NCBI GenBank assembly: GCA_030686995.1
Contig: CM060704.1
Span: 121,002,042 to 121,066,041 of the forward strand
Length of the DNA: 64,000 nt
From: Artemisia argyi
Taxonomy: Eukaryota; Streptophyta; Magnoliopsida; Asterales; Asteraceae
Direction: 5' to 3'
Shown here: piece after piece, positions 22,501-33,767 of the stretch
Numbering within the stretch: position 1 is the first letter of the stretch
How the letters are laid out: every line of letters begins with the position of its first letter
Program-made: the position numbers and the translations under genes
The notes under the pieces: model-generated
Told to the model about the DNA's origin: nothing
The model's input: only the letters and a program-made list of their open reading frames with translations
Database searches by the model: none

Positions 22501-22974
22501 TATTTTTACTGAATTGACCGTGTATTGTGGATGTTGACCAAGGGTATGGTGGGCTTGGTATTTTGGGCTTGAGGTGGTTTTGGATTTATTTTTCTTTGGA
22601 CTTGGATAATGGACTTGGCTTATGTTATGAACTTGTTGTAATTTCATATTTTTGTGAATTGTGTGAACAAGGACTAAATGAGTAAAATCTGAATCTCCAA
22701 GGACCAAAATTGTCATCTTTGCAAAGTAACTTCCAAGGACTAATCTTGAATATATTGAGGACTAATGTTGACTTTTGGATCCCCGGCTTTGAGACCATCT
22801 CCCACTCTCGTGCCCGTATTCCCGGTTTTTGCTTGATTATTTGTCTTTTTGTGATAAATCCGTACTTGCACGTTCACAAACATAAAACACACAATTCTTT
22901 GGCATTTGTTAGTATAAGTAGTCTATTTGGGTCTGATTTTGGCAATAAAAAGGTGTGTAAATTAACACACACCA
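19567..22974 (-). repeat. Left (3') LTR of the 19567-29866 element
   Basis: On the plus strand from TGATAAAGTG to ACACACACCA. The minus-strand TATA box CTATAAATAG is at 22053-22062. Relative to its partner it has a 42-bp extra segment near 22403-22444 between short GTGGA repeats. A poly-T run at 21430-21446 is shorter in the partner. Confidence 0.9.
20216..20290 (+). other. tRNA-like Pol III-type unit inside the left giant LTR, antisense
   Basis: 75 nt. AGGGTG at the start pairs with CACCCT at the end; CCAGG-TTCGAAT-CCTGG is a perfect T arm containing the B box GGTTCGAATCC; an A-box-like TAGTGGTGTGG follows the first stem. A T5 stretch (20292-20296) follows immediately. The D and anticodon arms are not convincing, so it resembles a tRNA-derived SINE head more than a working tRNA. 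Confidence 0.6.
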
Positions 22975-25059
22975 AAATCCCCCCGACTAAAGTATTGTCG
23001 TGTCCTCACGCAATGTGATTAATTCACGCTTTTGGGATAAATAATTTCGATACTCTTTCTACTAACTTTGAAAAGTAGCAAGGAGGTTCAAAAGAGGTTA
23101 CAAAATCATCTATTCCCGCAAACGCTTCGTTTTCCAAAATTTTCCTTTATTCTATTTTTCACTTCTATTTTTGGACTTTTCATACTTCAAACTTGTGACG
23201 GTTTGTTGAACTTTCATTATTTTACAATAATTATTAGGGTCAACGAGTAGAAACACTTCTATTTAAGAAGTGACCATACGGATAAAAGTCGTCATCCTTG
23301 ATTTTTCACAAGTCCCCAAACTAAGCATACAAACGAGATCACAGCTTATCTACAAATTAGATGCTAACACTACTCATAAAAGTTACTTGTGGAAACTCCT
23401 TACTCCCATGTCCTAAGTTTTTGTATCTCAATATTTTATTTTTGTTGAGAAATGAATTTCTTCATATTTTCTCGTTTCACTAATTTTTATTCCGATAGTG
23501 ACACCTAAGTTTAAACGATAAGTAGTTATTCATTTTCTCTTAAGAACCACTGCAATAGAAATTCGGTCCACATCAAGAAATTGGGGTACATACAACATCA
23601 TAAATATAAGTTGCGGAGTACTACACGTGCACCTCATGTGATTAATTACTAATCAAACACATGCACCTCACGCGCCAACAACTTTTTTATACATAAGCTC
23701 TTATTCATCATAACTTTCAACTTTCACTTTTTTCATTTTTCACTTTTTTTTCATTTTTCTCATATTTTTTCATACTTTTCACTTTTTTCTTTCTTGACTT
23801 TTCTCAATACATCAATGGAAGCTTATCGGGTAGCTCCAAAACCACATAAATAATCAACTTTTGACTTTTGATTTTTCACTTTTGGCTCTTATTTTTGATG
23901 TTCCTTGATATGTACCCAACTTCTAAAGCAAAAATTCTCTTAAGAAAACAAAGAACTAAATATTATTCAAACCGAAATACCACTAATTAACCTAGAACAT
24001 CTATTATATATGGGTGACGTATCTAATGGGAATAAAAAGCCACAAGTACCTCTCATGAGCTCTAAAGAGAACCACTACTCCACGTTTAGCATCTAACTTC
24101 TAAATAAACTCTATCATTTCTCGCTCTTCGCAATTTAAGATTCCAAATAATGAAACTAGCGAATACTTAGCCGATAATCAGCCACGCATATATAAAGTCA
24201 GTTACGGAAACTTGCAAACTCTAGAAGAAGAATTCGCGTTTTCTAGCTCCTTATGTAAAAGATTAGCGAAAGCTTTTAAGTTGCGCATGTATAAAGTCAA
24301 GTACGGGAACTTGCAGATTCTTAAGAAAGAATTCGCATTTTATAGCTCCTTGTGTACAATACTAGCACAAGCTTATGTGATCATCATTGGTTAAGGGAAC
24401 AAGCTAGGGCTCAACACGCCCGGTCAAGTCAAAATATTTATTCCTACTCTCGCCAGCAAGAAAGTCAACAAGGTGTCAAAACACTTATTCAAACTTTATT
24501 ATATTTTTGCACAACTTTTTCAACTTTTTTCACATCTTTTTGTGTTTTTCATTCATTTTTCTCGAAATTTTTGAAATTTTCAACTTTTTCAATTTTTTTT
24601 TATTTTTGGTGGAAAAACGGAGTTGCAAGAGTATACGACATGTTAAAAATGCAAGGTCAAATCGAATCGAAGATTCACCCTCCCCCGACTAGAATTAAAC
24701 ATTGTCCTCAATGTTTTGTGGGTTAAGGCAATCCTAACAAAATTCTAGGGCCGTTTATTAATTATGCCAAAGAAAACGTTAGTCGATAAGATTCACGGAT
24801 ATAGGATTTCCAAAAGCATCGATGAATGAGACTCGAGTGGAGAGAAGATAACGAGCACGAAAGTCATCATAAATCACGGACAATCCTGAACAAACATCAC
24901 AAACAACCACGGAACACAAGAAATGGAAGAGGTCTCCCTCCTCACGTTATTTGTTAGAAATAAGAAAATAAGAAGATGAAATTGGATAAGCATGGGTTGC
25001 CACCCACGAAGCGCTTGTTTTTGTTCACCGAGTCACATAAGCTTGACTGGATCCCTGAA
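22975..25059 (-). other. Internal non-coding region and polypurine tract of the giant-LTR element
   Basis: The purine tract is at 22975-22990 (minus strand GTCGGGGGGATTTT next to the LTR TG). The rest is AT-rich with T/C tracts (23680-23790, 24510-24610). A pair of related units of about 110 nt sits at 24190-24290 and 24290-24380 (CTTGCAAACTCTAGAAGAAG versus CTTGCAGATTCTTAAGAAAG). No recognisable gene. Confidence 0.65.
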
Positions 25060-26250
25060 TTAATTCGTCCTTGGGGAGAGCAAATAGAACGGACACTTGG
25101 CACAAAAGATAGAGATGCCAGGGTCAAATACGGTGTCCTCACTCCCGGTGGAGTGGAAAGAAGAAATGATGGGATAAGTATAGAATGGCTGAAACACTCG
25201 GATGGTAAGAACAAAGCCGAGTTCAGAATCAAGGGTGGGTTGGGTGGGTAAAATATTAAGCACCGGAACATCTTGTTCGAAAATCTCATCCTCCACTCCA
25301 AAAATATCATCATTCATATCGGATTCAAAATCTTCATCGGGTGGTTTCGCGGGCGGACGAGAAGAAAGTAAATCGGAAAGAATATCATTCTCGTCATTCT
25401 CAATACCCGGTGGTATCGAGTCATCCGCAGCAAGAAATCGATCAACATCCTCTAAAAGAGGGTCACGTAACGGATTATCGGAAATAGGTATAGAGTCGAT
25501 CTTAAAATCAAAACGCTCATAATCCGGAAGAGAGATATCAGCATGAATAGTTGCATTGCCACTACTCGTCTCTTCAAATCAAAAAATTTCAAGCTCGGGT
25601 AAGAAATCACTATCCACATCGGGGATAGGAGAAGAAGTCGGAGGATCTTTCAATGCCTCGATCTTAGAAATGAGAAGATACACTTTGGATAATTTCTCAC
25701 GAAGAGCTTCATCTTGAATTTCCGTGTCAACTTCTTCATTATTCTCTTCTTCTAAGCTTACGAGCTCAAGAGGTTCTTCATCAACATATTTGATTTCTCC
25801 ACAAGATATAGAATCGTCATCATCAGAATCGGAGAATATCTCATCATGATCATTCGGATTGTCAATAGGAGGTAATTCACACTCCTCAGCCTTATCAAAA
25901 GCACATTTTTCAAAATTTAGTAAAGACTCCTTGAGCTCGGGCTCCAAAGGATCTGACGGCTTATCTTCAACAATCTCAGTCGAAATAGAATCATTAATAG
26001 AAATATCGACATCTTCAAAAACGGGGTCGCTTCCCTCAACCGGTGTGAGAGAAGGACGGGAAGAGTCAGGGATGATAGATTCAGAAGACGGAGTGGGCTT
26101 GCCACTCGAAGAATCGATGTCATGTTTACAAAATAACGCTTTTATAATCTGCCTATGGCCCTCCAAGAACAATTCTTCCATACTTTTGCTTCCATCATCT
26201 TCGACGATTGGAATATTATAAAACTTCCCACGATGATAAACCGAAGACAT
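25060..26250 (-). pseudogene. Acidic accessory ORF of the giant-LTR element, one in-frame stop
   Basis: Start codon at 26250, about 240 nt from the primer site. A strongly acidic protein (Asp/Glu/Ser/Pro-rich) runs for 223 codons to a TGA at 25579-25581, then the same frame stays open for about 170 more codons to 25060. Near the start is a predicted helix (MEELFLEGHRQIIKALF); repeated phrases such as DNPNDHDEIFSDSDDDD and PPGIENDENDIL follow. From memory it resembles a repetitive acidic segment often found in Asteraceae gypsy proteins. No catalytic motif. A role in RNA packaging or host interaction would be speculation. Confidence 0.6.
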
Positions 26251-26488
26251 AAATGAGAATTAAATAGATAGAGGGTGTGAGAAGAAGAATTATACGGATA
26301 AGAGGATAAGAAGATTATTTTTGGATTTTCGTAACATAAAAACAAATCAAAATAAAAGTGAAAATCAAATATTAAAAAGAAAAATATTTTTGGATTTTTA
26401 TTATTTTTATAGAAATATATACAAGATAGAGGAAGGCTTATCAAAACACGATTTTTCAAAACGAAAATTCAAAAACTCACTTCAACCT

Positions 26489-26506
26489 TCCCCGGCAGCG
26501 GCGCCA
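26489..26506 (-). other. Primer-binding site, tRNA-Asp type (giant-LTR element)
   Basis: The minus strand reads TGGCGCCGCTGCCGGGGA, three bases from the LTR. 17 of 18 bases match the complement of plant tRNA-Asp. Confidence 0.88.
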
Positions 26507-26509
26507 TTT

Positions 26510-29500
26510 TGATAAAGTGTTTTTATCGCATATATATAATTTTTCCGAAGAAATACTCGTGAAAGTATTTCCCGGGTCGTTTTCCCAACGAAGGTAGAAT
26601 GGAGTCGTGAATTATCGAATCGCGAAATCGTGTCGTGAAAAGTGGGAAAAAATAATATCAATGAGATGATAATCTATACTACAAGGCACGAAATAAAGCA
26701 ATTAAAATAAAAATGTAAAGCTATATAAACCTAAAACGCAATCTATTCTAAAAACGCTAAAAATATTTAAAAACTACGTACGTGCGCGAAATAAAAAGTA
26801 AAATAAAGGCTATACTAATCCTACGTGTACATAAATGGTTTTTCTACTTTCTAAATGATAAAAGTAAATTTTGAGAAAAAGAAAAATATTTCTTTGACTT
26901 TTTATTTATTAATTATGATTTAAAAACTAAAATAAAGAAATAAAATGGAGAAAATTAGCAAATGATTATAAAAAAAATTACGAAATTTTAACGGAAAGTA
27001 GTATGTAATAATCTAATCCTAGTAAAAATAAAAATTCAGGAAAAGCTTTTATTGATAAGCTAAAACAAGCTGAAACAGATTTAAAATCCTAATAAGCTAG
27101 AAAAAGTCAAAGTGTATAAGAGAATAAATGTTGTAATAACTAACAGAAAAATCCCAAGGGTGCTAGTGGTGTGGTGATGGTGTGTTGAGGCTTATGATGC
27201 AGGAGGTACCAGGTTCGAATCCTGGCACCCTATTTTTGAAAACTATTTATTTTTGAATTTTCTAAGTAAAAACAGATTTAACATACAAAAATAAATGACT
27301 TTTAAAAAAAGAACTTTTCAAGAAAACTTAAAACAAGTAATCTAGTAGCCAACAATTTGATCAGTAGAGAATTACTACTAATCTTAAGCATAAAATCCAA
27401 TAAACCTGATGCAATTTTATAAGCCTAATGAACAACTACCTAAAAAGCTCAATAATTCGGGAAAAGCACAGATATCTAAACTACGATTACAAGCTATCTA
27501 TGGAAACAAAAATCTCACCAAAAGCTCTACTAGAATAGCATCTATGAAGCAAAGAAGAAGGCCTAGTTAGACAAGAGGACTGCTGAACATAACAAAAGTA
27601 GCAGCAGGTCTAAAGTAGAGTGGGTTTAAGCTCTTGCATAATCTGAAAATCAATAAACCAAAGGTGCACAATAGCAAAACAAACAAGCAAGGAACAAGCA
27701 TACCAAAAATTCAGACAATGAGGGGCTAATATGAGCTTGTGACAATCAGGCCAAAGAGACTAGATTGGACTGAAAGGGAAGAGCTGGGGAGTGATGTAAG
27801 GGTTAAATTAAGCGACTAGAAAATAAGCTAATCCTAAACTAAGCTCAAACATCTAAACTTAAGCTAATAACCTACACCTAAAAGCAATATGGGGAATTAA
27901 GCATCAAGATTACACCATGAAAAATGCTTATGAAAACTGTCAGATAAGACCTTTTGAAACTTGTTAAAACTTTTGAAAAACAACCTGATGAGTGACTAGT
28001 TGATGAAAGTGGGTAAAAATAGATTTTAGGCAAATTAGGTACCAAATTCAGATAGTGCACAACTACTCTATCATAAGATGAGCCTAATGAGAGCGAAATT
28101 AACAACAAAAAATGGTCTTATCCAAATCCACCCTATATTATTGCTAGTAGACTGCTATGAAACTAGAAGATTAAACCTCTAATGCAACTGCTATAAAACA
28201 ACCAGAAACTGATGCAATTTACTCCTAAACTAATACTATCGTCAAAGTACACCTAAATTAAATCCAAATTATGTCCTAACCATATTTGACTAACAGAAGT
28301 CAATGAAACCAAACACTCCATAAAATCTGTTAACACTAGCTGTTGATGAAATAGACTTCTAATCTCCAACTTTTTTTTTTATTCTGACTTAATTAATTAA
28401 AAAATAGACCTAAGTGATTGATTAAAACTACTTTAAACTACTAAAACATAAAAATACAGGCCATGTAACACTAAGACAGATTATGAGCACATATTAGATA
28501 ATAAGCTAACAAAACATAAGAAAAGCAAATAAAAAGTATTAACAAGTAATAATAAGCTAAAACAAACCGGATTAAGCTAAAAAGACAGAGATTATGCTAA
28601 TAATAGAAGAAGTGCAAAACTATAAAAGGAAATCTTACTTAACTGATGGCTGTATTGGGAATTGAAACTGAACATAACACTATGAAACTCACAGTAAGCT
28701 ATAAGAGTTTATATGATCTTATGAAATCAACAGAGAACATTATTTAAAGCATTTGAAAGAAATGAACAATTATTTAAGAACAGTTGAATTTTTATTAAAA
28801 ACTTGAATGAGTTACAATAATAAAAAGGAAATACAGAGATTTTTGAAAGAAAAGTAATTGAAAAAGACAATAAGCTCCTCTATTTTAAGCTAAAATTACC
28901 CTAAAAACTATACTAGACTAAGCTACTCCTAATGGCTAACCTAATTTATGCCTACTCCTAATGGCTAAAATGTAGTGAGGAGAGGCCTATTTATAGCTGA
29001 GCTGAGTAGCATCTAGAATTCGAATAGAAGCTTCATGATTCTTTAATCTCATCCCTTTAGTACACCATGATCTCCAATCTTCAATTGTAGCCTTTGGATT
29101 AGATTGGTGAGGTGTTTAAGCCAATGAGAGAGCTCAAAATGTCCACTCTGGAAATCCTTGGATTTAATCTCTCTAACACGTGCTAAGGGCTTCTAGAATG
29201 AGTATCCAATGATTGGATTGACGTGGCGTATCCAATCATTGGCTGCCATGTGTCCATGCTTGATCCTTCTCTATGTCATGCTCCAAATACGTGGGAAATG
29301 CTTCTAGAAAGGTTAATTATTGGGAATTAATGTGGAATGGGAGGTTGGGGATGTACGGGGTAAAATGGGGAAGAGGGAAAGCTTTTTATTATTATTTTTA
29401 CTAAATTAACCGTGTATTGTGGATGTTGACCAAGGGTATGGTGGGCTTGGTATTTTGGGCTTGAGGTGGTTTTGGATTTATTTTTCTTTGGACTTGGATA

Positions 29501-29866
29501 ATGGACTTGGCTTATGTTATGAACTTGTTGTAATTTCATATTTTTGTGAATTGTGTGAACAAGGACTAAATGAGTAAAATCTGAATCTCCAAGGACCAAA
29601 ATTGTCATCTTTGCAAAGTAACTTCCAAGGACTAATCTTGAATATATTGAGGACTAATGTTGACTTTTGGATCCCCGGCTTTGAGACCATCTCCCACTCT
29701 CATGCCCGTATTCCCGGTTTTTGCTTGATTATTTGTCTTTTTGTGATAAATCCGTACCTGCACGTTCACAAACATAAAACACACAATTCTTTGGCATTTG
29801 TTAGTATAAGTAGTCTATTTGGGTCCGTTTTTTGCTATAAAAAGGTGTGTAAATTAACACACACCA
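26510..29866 (-). repeat. Right (5') LTR of the 19567-29866 element
   Basis: 3357 bp, starting TGATAAAGTG three bases after the primer site and ending ACACACCA. TATA box complement at 28987-28996. Short open frames within it (for example 27878-28108) are mirrored in the other LTR and are not genes. Confidence 0.9.
27157..27231 (+). other. tRNA-like Pol III-type unit inside the right giant LTR, antisense
   Basis: Identical by eye to the 75-nt unit at 20216-20290, including both stems, the B box and the following T5. Confidence 0.6.
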
Positions 29867-30840
29867 CGGCACGTAGGCCGTCACGTGTTAACTTGTCAAA
29901 ACTTGCGCGCGAAGTAGCAGATATTGTTTTGGTCATAACTTTTGCATACGAACTCGGATTTAGGTGATTCAAAAGCCCACGCGAAGAGGACGAAGAAATC
30001 TATAATTTGGTGAAGAAAAATTGGTCATGAAGCCGTCACTCTTTACGGGGTGACGTCGTCAAGCCTTGCCGACAAAAAACTTGCCTATAAATATAACATT
30101 ATAACTTCACTTTTTGTAAGCCCTAAACCCTAAGGTCGATTCCTGGGTTTAGGTGGGTGTTTTTCCAGCAACTTAGAGGGTTTCAATCACTCCATAAACA
30201 TCTTGTAATGGTTTGAGGATTCTATCTTAATTCATGTCTTCAATTATCATTATTGTTGCTTGTTCTTTATTAATTATGCTTGGCTAATTCACCTTGTGTC
30301 TACTTATGATTGTGTGAAACTTGTATATAATTGATTAGATCTTATTGATTCCTTGTTGATGTTTGTGTCTATCTTCATCAATTAGGGTGTGACACTTCGA
30401 TAGATCTAATTGGTTTAGCTTATAATTCTTGTTTCCTATTGTCTCTTGTTTAATTGAATGAATTCGATGTTAGGCTTAAGAAAACTGGCAGACTTCCATA
30501 GGGTAACATGCTTGAACGTCTTAAGAAACGCGAACCAATGAGTACTAGGTTATTATGGTTGTATTTAATGCATGAGCGAATTCTAATGATCCCATGTTAG
30601 GAGCTTCTTGCAGGCTTGACATAGGAGTGAAGTAGGAGCTTATAGAGTTGGGGAAGTACGTGCGCCACCCCACGAATGGTATTAAGGAATACAACCCGTC
30701 AATTAAAACAAGGTGTGACAATTCAATAGGTAGAATTGGATAGCTAGCAAGGAGTAACATATCATAGGTAGACATGCTTCACTTATCTTGTAGAACCTTA
30801 GTTTATTTTCTTGTTTATTAGTTTAATTAGTAGTTGTTGG

Positions 30841-31711
30841 TAGGGCTGCAATCAAGTAAAGCTTTTATCAAGCAACTCGAGCTCGAGCTTGGCTCGATCG
30901 AGTCAAGCTTTTATCAAGCTCAAGCTCAAGCCCAAGCTCAAGCCCTAAAATTAGCTCGAAATATTTAACAAGCCAAGCTCAAGCTTTGGATAGCTTGGCT
31001 CGAGCTCGTATCAAGCTTTTATCAAGCTTTAATATAAATATTTTCATATAAATTTCATATAAGTAATTAGAAGAAAATTTGTTTATTAAGCTAATTATAA
31101 TTTATAAGGGCTTAGTTCGTAAATATTGGATAATGTATTCTAGAAACCTTTAACCCTATCAAACGTCCAAACGATTTGTATTCTAATGATCTAATCTAAG
31201 CGTCTCCTCAATCTCCTCCACTCATTCAACCACCAAGTCCAAAGTTTCTCTTTTTTTTTTCCAGAAGTATTCGTAAGTTCAGTTATCAATTTATCATTAT
31301 CAAGATTTTTAATTTAATAATCTTAAGTGTTGCATCATCAATCTATATTATATACATGTATCTGTGTTTTTTATCTTGCCATTGTTAAGCGTTAGCATCA
31401 CCAATCTATTTACGCAAGTACTCCATATGTAAATATTTACGCAAGTATTACTTAATATTGTGTTGCTATTGTTGCTTGCTTAAAATACATATACTTATTG
31501 TTGAGTTTAGCTATTGAATAAAATATTTTTGTATCCATTCAAGCTTTTCAAGCCAAGCTCAAGTTTTGCTCGAACCTACTCAAGCCAAGCTCAAGCTTGG
31601 ATGATGAAAGCTTGACAAGCTATCAAGCCAAGCTCAAGCCTAGTGTTTTTCTTTCAAGCCAAGCTCAAGCCTTGTTGAGCTTGAGCTCGGCTCGACTCGA
31701 TTGCAGCCCTA
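30841..31711. mobile_element. hAT-type non-autonomous DNA transposon
   Basis: 871 bp with terminal inverted repeats TAGGGCTGCAATCAAGT / ACTCGATTGCAGCCCTA (16 of 17) and a perfect 8-bp duplication GTTGTTGG (30833-30840 / 31712-31719), diagnostic of hAT. Both ends are filled with inverted and direct CAAGCTCAAGC / GCTCGAGCTTG motifs. The centre is AT-rich and has no transposase. Confidence 0.93.
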
Positions 31712-31884
31712 GTTGTTGGGTTAGTTGATTAGCAACTAATTCTGCCCCTCCTTCCAATACTCGAGATTTTTATCTACTTTTCATAAAAATATAAAAACAC
31801 AAAAAGAATCATCCTTCACTTTAGACCTAGTTAGATCAATTTCAATCCTAACGACACTATTCCTGAGTTGAACGATCAATCCCC

Positions 31885-31914
31885 CGGTACTTGTCACTAT
31901 ACTATACTACAACG
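31885..31914 (+). other. U5 segment complementary to the 5' half of tRNA-Asp (composite LTR)
   Basis: CGGTACTTGTCACTATACTA then TACTACAACG, about 70 nt before the LTR end. It is the plus-strand counterpart of the segment in the outer LTR. The tRNA-Asp 5' half reversed reads CTTACCACTATACTACAACG in the same place. Confidence 0.6.
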
Positions 31915-31987
31915 ATCGTGGGGGTTGTAAGCTTCTCGAGATCCCTCGAGAGGTAAAACCTGGTGCAATTCCCACGTATCAAGTTTT

Positions 31988-32005
31988 TGGCGCCGCAGCC
32001 TGGGG
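31988..32005 (+). other. Primer-binding site, tRNA-Asp type (composite)
   Basis: TGGCGCCGCAGCCTGGGG, six bases after the LTR end CACGTATCA. It shares TGGCGCCG with the tRNA-Asp complement and then diverges slightly. Confidence 0.75.
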
Positions 32006-32144
32006 AATAGTTATTATTTAGGTTGAAATTTATTTTGATTAGGTCTACTCATTAGATTCCTATCAAGTGAGATTTTTTCTTTTTATTTTGCAGCTTTCTC
32101 GTAGTCTATCTTTTCTTTGTGATTTTGTTTGTAATTTGCTTCAA

Positions 32145-32246
32145 ATGGACTTTTCATTTAGACTTCTAAGACTGCAAGATAAGGTTGATTTCAAAATACC
32201 TCATTTAGAGACAACTATGAATCATATGAGCCTTTACCTAGGATAG
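32145..32246 (+). pseudogene. Short ORF at the start of the composite's internal region
   Basis: 33 codons starting MDFSFRLLRLQDKVDFKIPH and stopping at 32244-32246. It is the first ATG in the transcript after the leader. It may be the truncated start of a gag-like or accessory protein continued out of frame at 32327; no domain recognised. Confidence 0.35.
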
Positions 32247-32326
32247 ATTCTTATGAACAACCTCCATGTTTAGGATCTCGTTTTAGTGAGGCCAATAGGA
32301 AATGCGACCTATTTTGCCAAGGAATT

Positions 32327-32962
32327 ATGGAGAGAGTCGTTGCAACAAACCATAAGTTAGATGAAGCACTAGGTTTGCTATTATCACTACCTAAGAAAAC
32401 AATTGAGGAGGATTTAGCTGAGCATGATCACATTGATAAAAAAGACCTAGGTTTTATGACCAATGACTTTGAATCTCAAGGAACACATGATGAATCCTTT
32501 AGGCAAATTGAATATAAGATTAATGAGGGAGACCCTTATGATTCGGACATAGAAGTTGAGATGCCTAGAGAAGCACGTGAAATACTTAGGAGAATGCTTA
32601 GGATAGATTCTACCAAAACACATGATGAGGATATAGGTGATCTTGACACATGGAATGATGAGGTCAATAACATAAGCCCAAAAAATACTCAACCATCATT
32701 TGAGGCACACACACCGCCCGTGACTTACCCGAAAGAAGTAGAAGAAACTTTAGGAATTCCGATGGAGGTAGAACCTTTGGACCTGGCACCACTTGAGGAT
32801 ATAGGTTTGAATACTTGTAGTGATAACCTTACTCCTAGTTCTAGGGAATTTCCTAGTGTTGATGAACCGGAACCTCAATCTTTACACACCTTTCCATCCT
32901 TAGATATATTTCTAGGAGACAAAAGAGACCGACCCACCCATCAACCAATATTATCCGGGTAG
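32327..32962 (+). CDS. Acidic accessory ORF of the composite (unknown function)
   Basis: An intact 211-codon frame, strongly acidic (many Asp and Glu) and Pro/Ser-rich toward the C-terminus (TPSSREFPSVDEPEPQSLHT). There is no signal peptide, membrane segment, zinc knuckle or protease motif. It occupies the place where gag would be expected. Comparable acidic ORFs sit behind the primer site in two other non-autonomous elements of this window (54075-53710 and 26250-25060), so this may be a shared accessory gene type of the group. I do not recognise a product. Confidence 0.5.
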   Translation: MERVVATNHKLDEALGLLLSLPKKTIEEDLAEHDHIDKKDLGFMTNDFESQGTHDESFRQIEYKINEGDPYDSDIEVEMPREAREILRRMLRIDSTKTHDEDIGDLDTWNDEVNNISPKNTQPSFEAHTPPVTYPKEVEETLGIPMEVEPLDLAPLEDIGLNTCSDNLTPSSREFPSVDEPEPQSLHTFPSLDIFLGDKRDRPTHQPILSG

Positions 32963-33767
32963 TTTTAGGATGAAGGAAGCCATTCACTCACCCCCTTCAC
33001 CTCACGTGGCATATTTCCACCCTAAGGGTGTGTATCGCTACTTCCACCCGCACTTAATTCAAAGTGTAGGGAAAACCTCCCCTATTTCCGTTAATTAAGG
33101 GTAGAGTCAGGCTCGTGACTCAAACAAAAACAAGCGCTTATTGGGAGGCAACCCAAGCTTTATTTATTTATTTGTTTGTTTGTTTGATTTTATTTGTTTC
33201 CGTATGCATGCTTTATTTTTATTGTTTGTGGTTCATGTTTCAAAGTAAATTATGAAAATGCTTTATTTTGTTTTTAACTTCGTCTTAATTACATATAAAG
33301 GTATTTTGCAAAAGCTAAGTGTAAGAGGAGACCCAAATTTGTTTATAAGAACGAAATTGAGCATGATCCACAACAATATTAAATGAACATGTGTATTAGT
33401 ATTTGTTAGAGTCAAATGCTTGTATCGAGTCATAATGATGTTTTGCAGGATTTTCCAGGAAGTAGGACATAAGTTTTTTCCATAAATTTTTCGGAAACTT
33501 AACGTAAAGATTTCTGCAGGTCACTTATGACGGCGTCAGGAATGAATTCCTGACAGCGTCATGTGTAAAATTCTGGAAATTTTGCGAGTTTTGTTTTTCT
33601 AACAGAGTCTTAAAGTTTTTGTTGATTCTTTAGTTTTATAAACTCCAGGAAATCTGCAAAAATTCATTCCACAAGCATTATATCTTTAATTGTTTTGTTC
33701 GTAAGAAAAATATTTTGTCTTTTAGTTCTCTTTAATAGTTTTTTCAAAAATTCTATTAAAAATATTT
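32963..33767 (+). other. Non-coding spacer shared by the Athila family, and recombination junction
   Basis: It contains TTGGGAGGCAACCCAAGC near 33138, a TGACGGCGTCA copy (33528-33538) and GCATTATATCTT ending near 33688. Up to there it is homologous to the minus strand of 1-660 and of 52560-53190. From about 33689 the homology stops; at about 33768 the coding sequence of another element begins in mid-protein. Confidence 0.7.

Larger units (their letters stand above)
19567..29866 (-). mobile_element. Non-autonomous Ty3/gypsy element with giant 3.4-kb LTRs
   Basis: A 10,300-bp minus-strand element in the composite's 5' LTR, flanked by CGTCA (19562-19566) and CGGCA (29867-29871), a 5-bp duplication with one change. 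Removing it rejoins the LTR at a TGACGGCGTCA-type motif. The LTRs (3408 and 3357 bp) are nearly identical by eye. Between them are a tRNA-Asp primer site, one acidic ORF, about 2.1 kb of AT-rich non-coding DNA and a polypurine tract. No gag capsid, RT or integrase is present, so it must be moved in trans. Confidence 0.88.
19189..31981 (+). repeat. 5' LTR of the composite, split into three pieces
   Basis: The pieces are 19189-19566, 29867-30840 and 31720-31981; the rest is a minus-strand gypsy element and a hAT element. The family match to the minus-strand LTR at 59176-60518 is clear (GATGAGG start, TGACGNCGTCA copies such as 19418-19428, TATA box CTATAAATATAA at 30085-30096, and CCCTAAACCCTAA at 30121-30133). 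Confidence 0.85.

Noticed and set aside
30118..30135. Interstitial telomeric repeat
   Set aside because: Only two CCCTAAA units, in the LTR start-site region and present as a telo-box in sister LTRs; promoter element is simpler.
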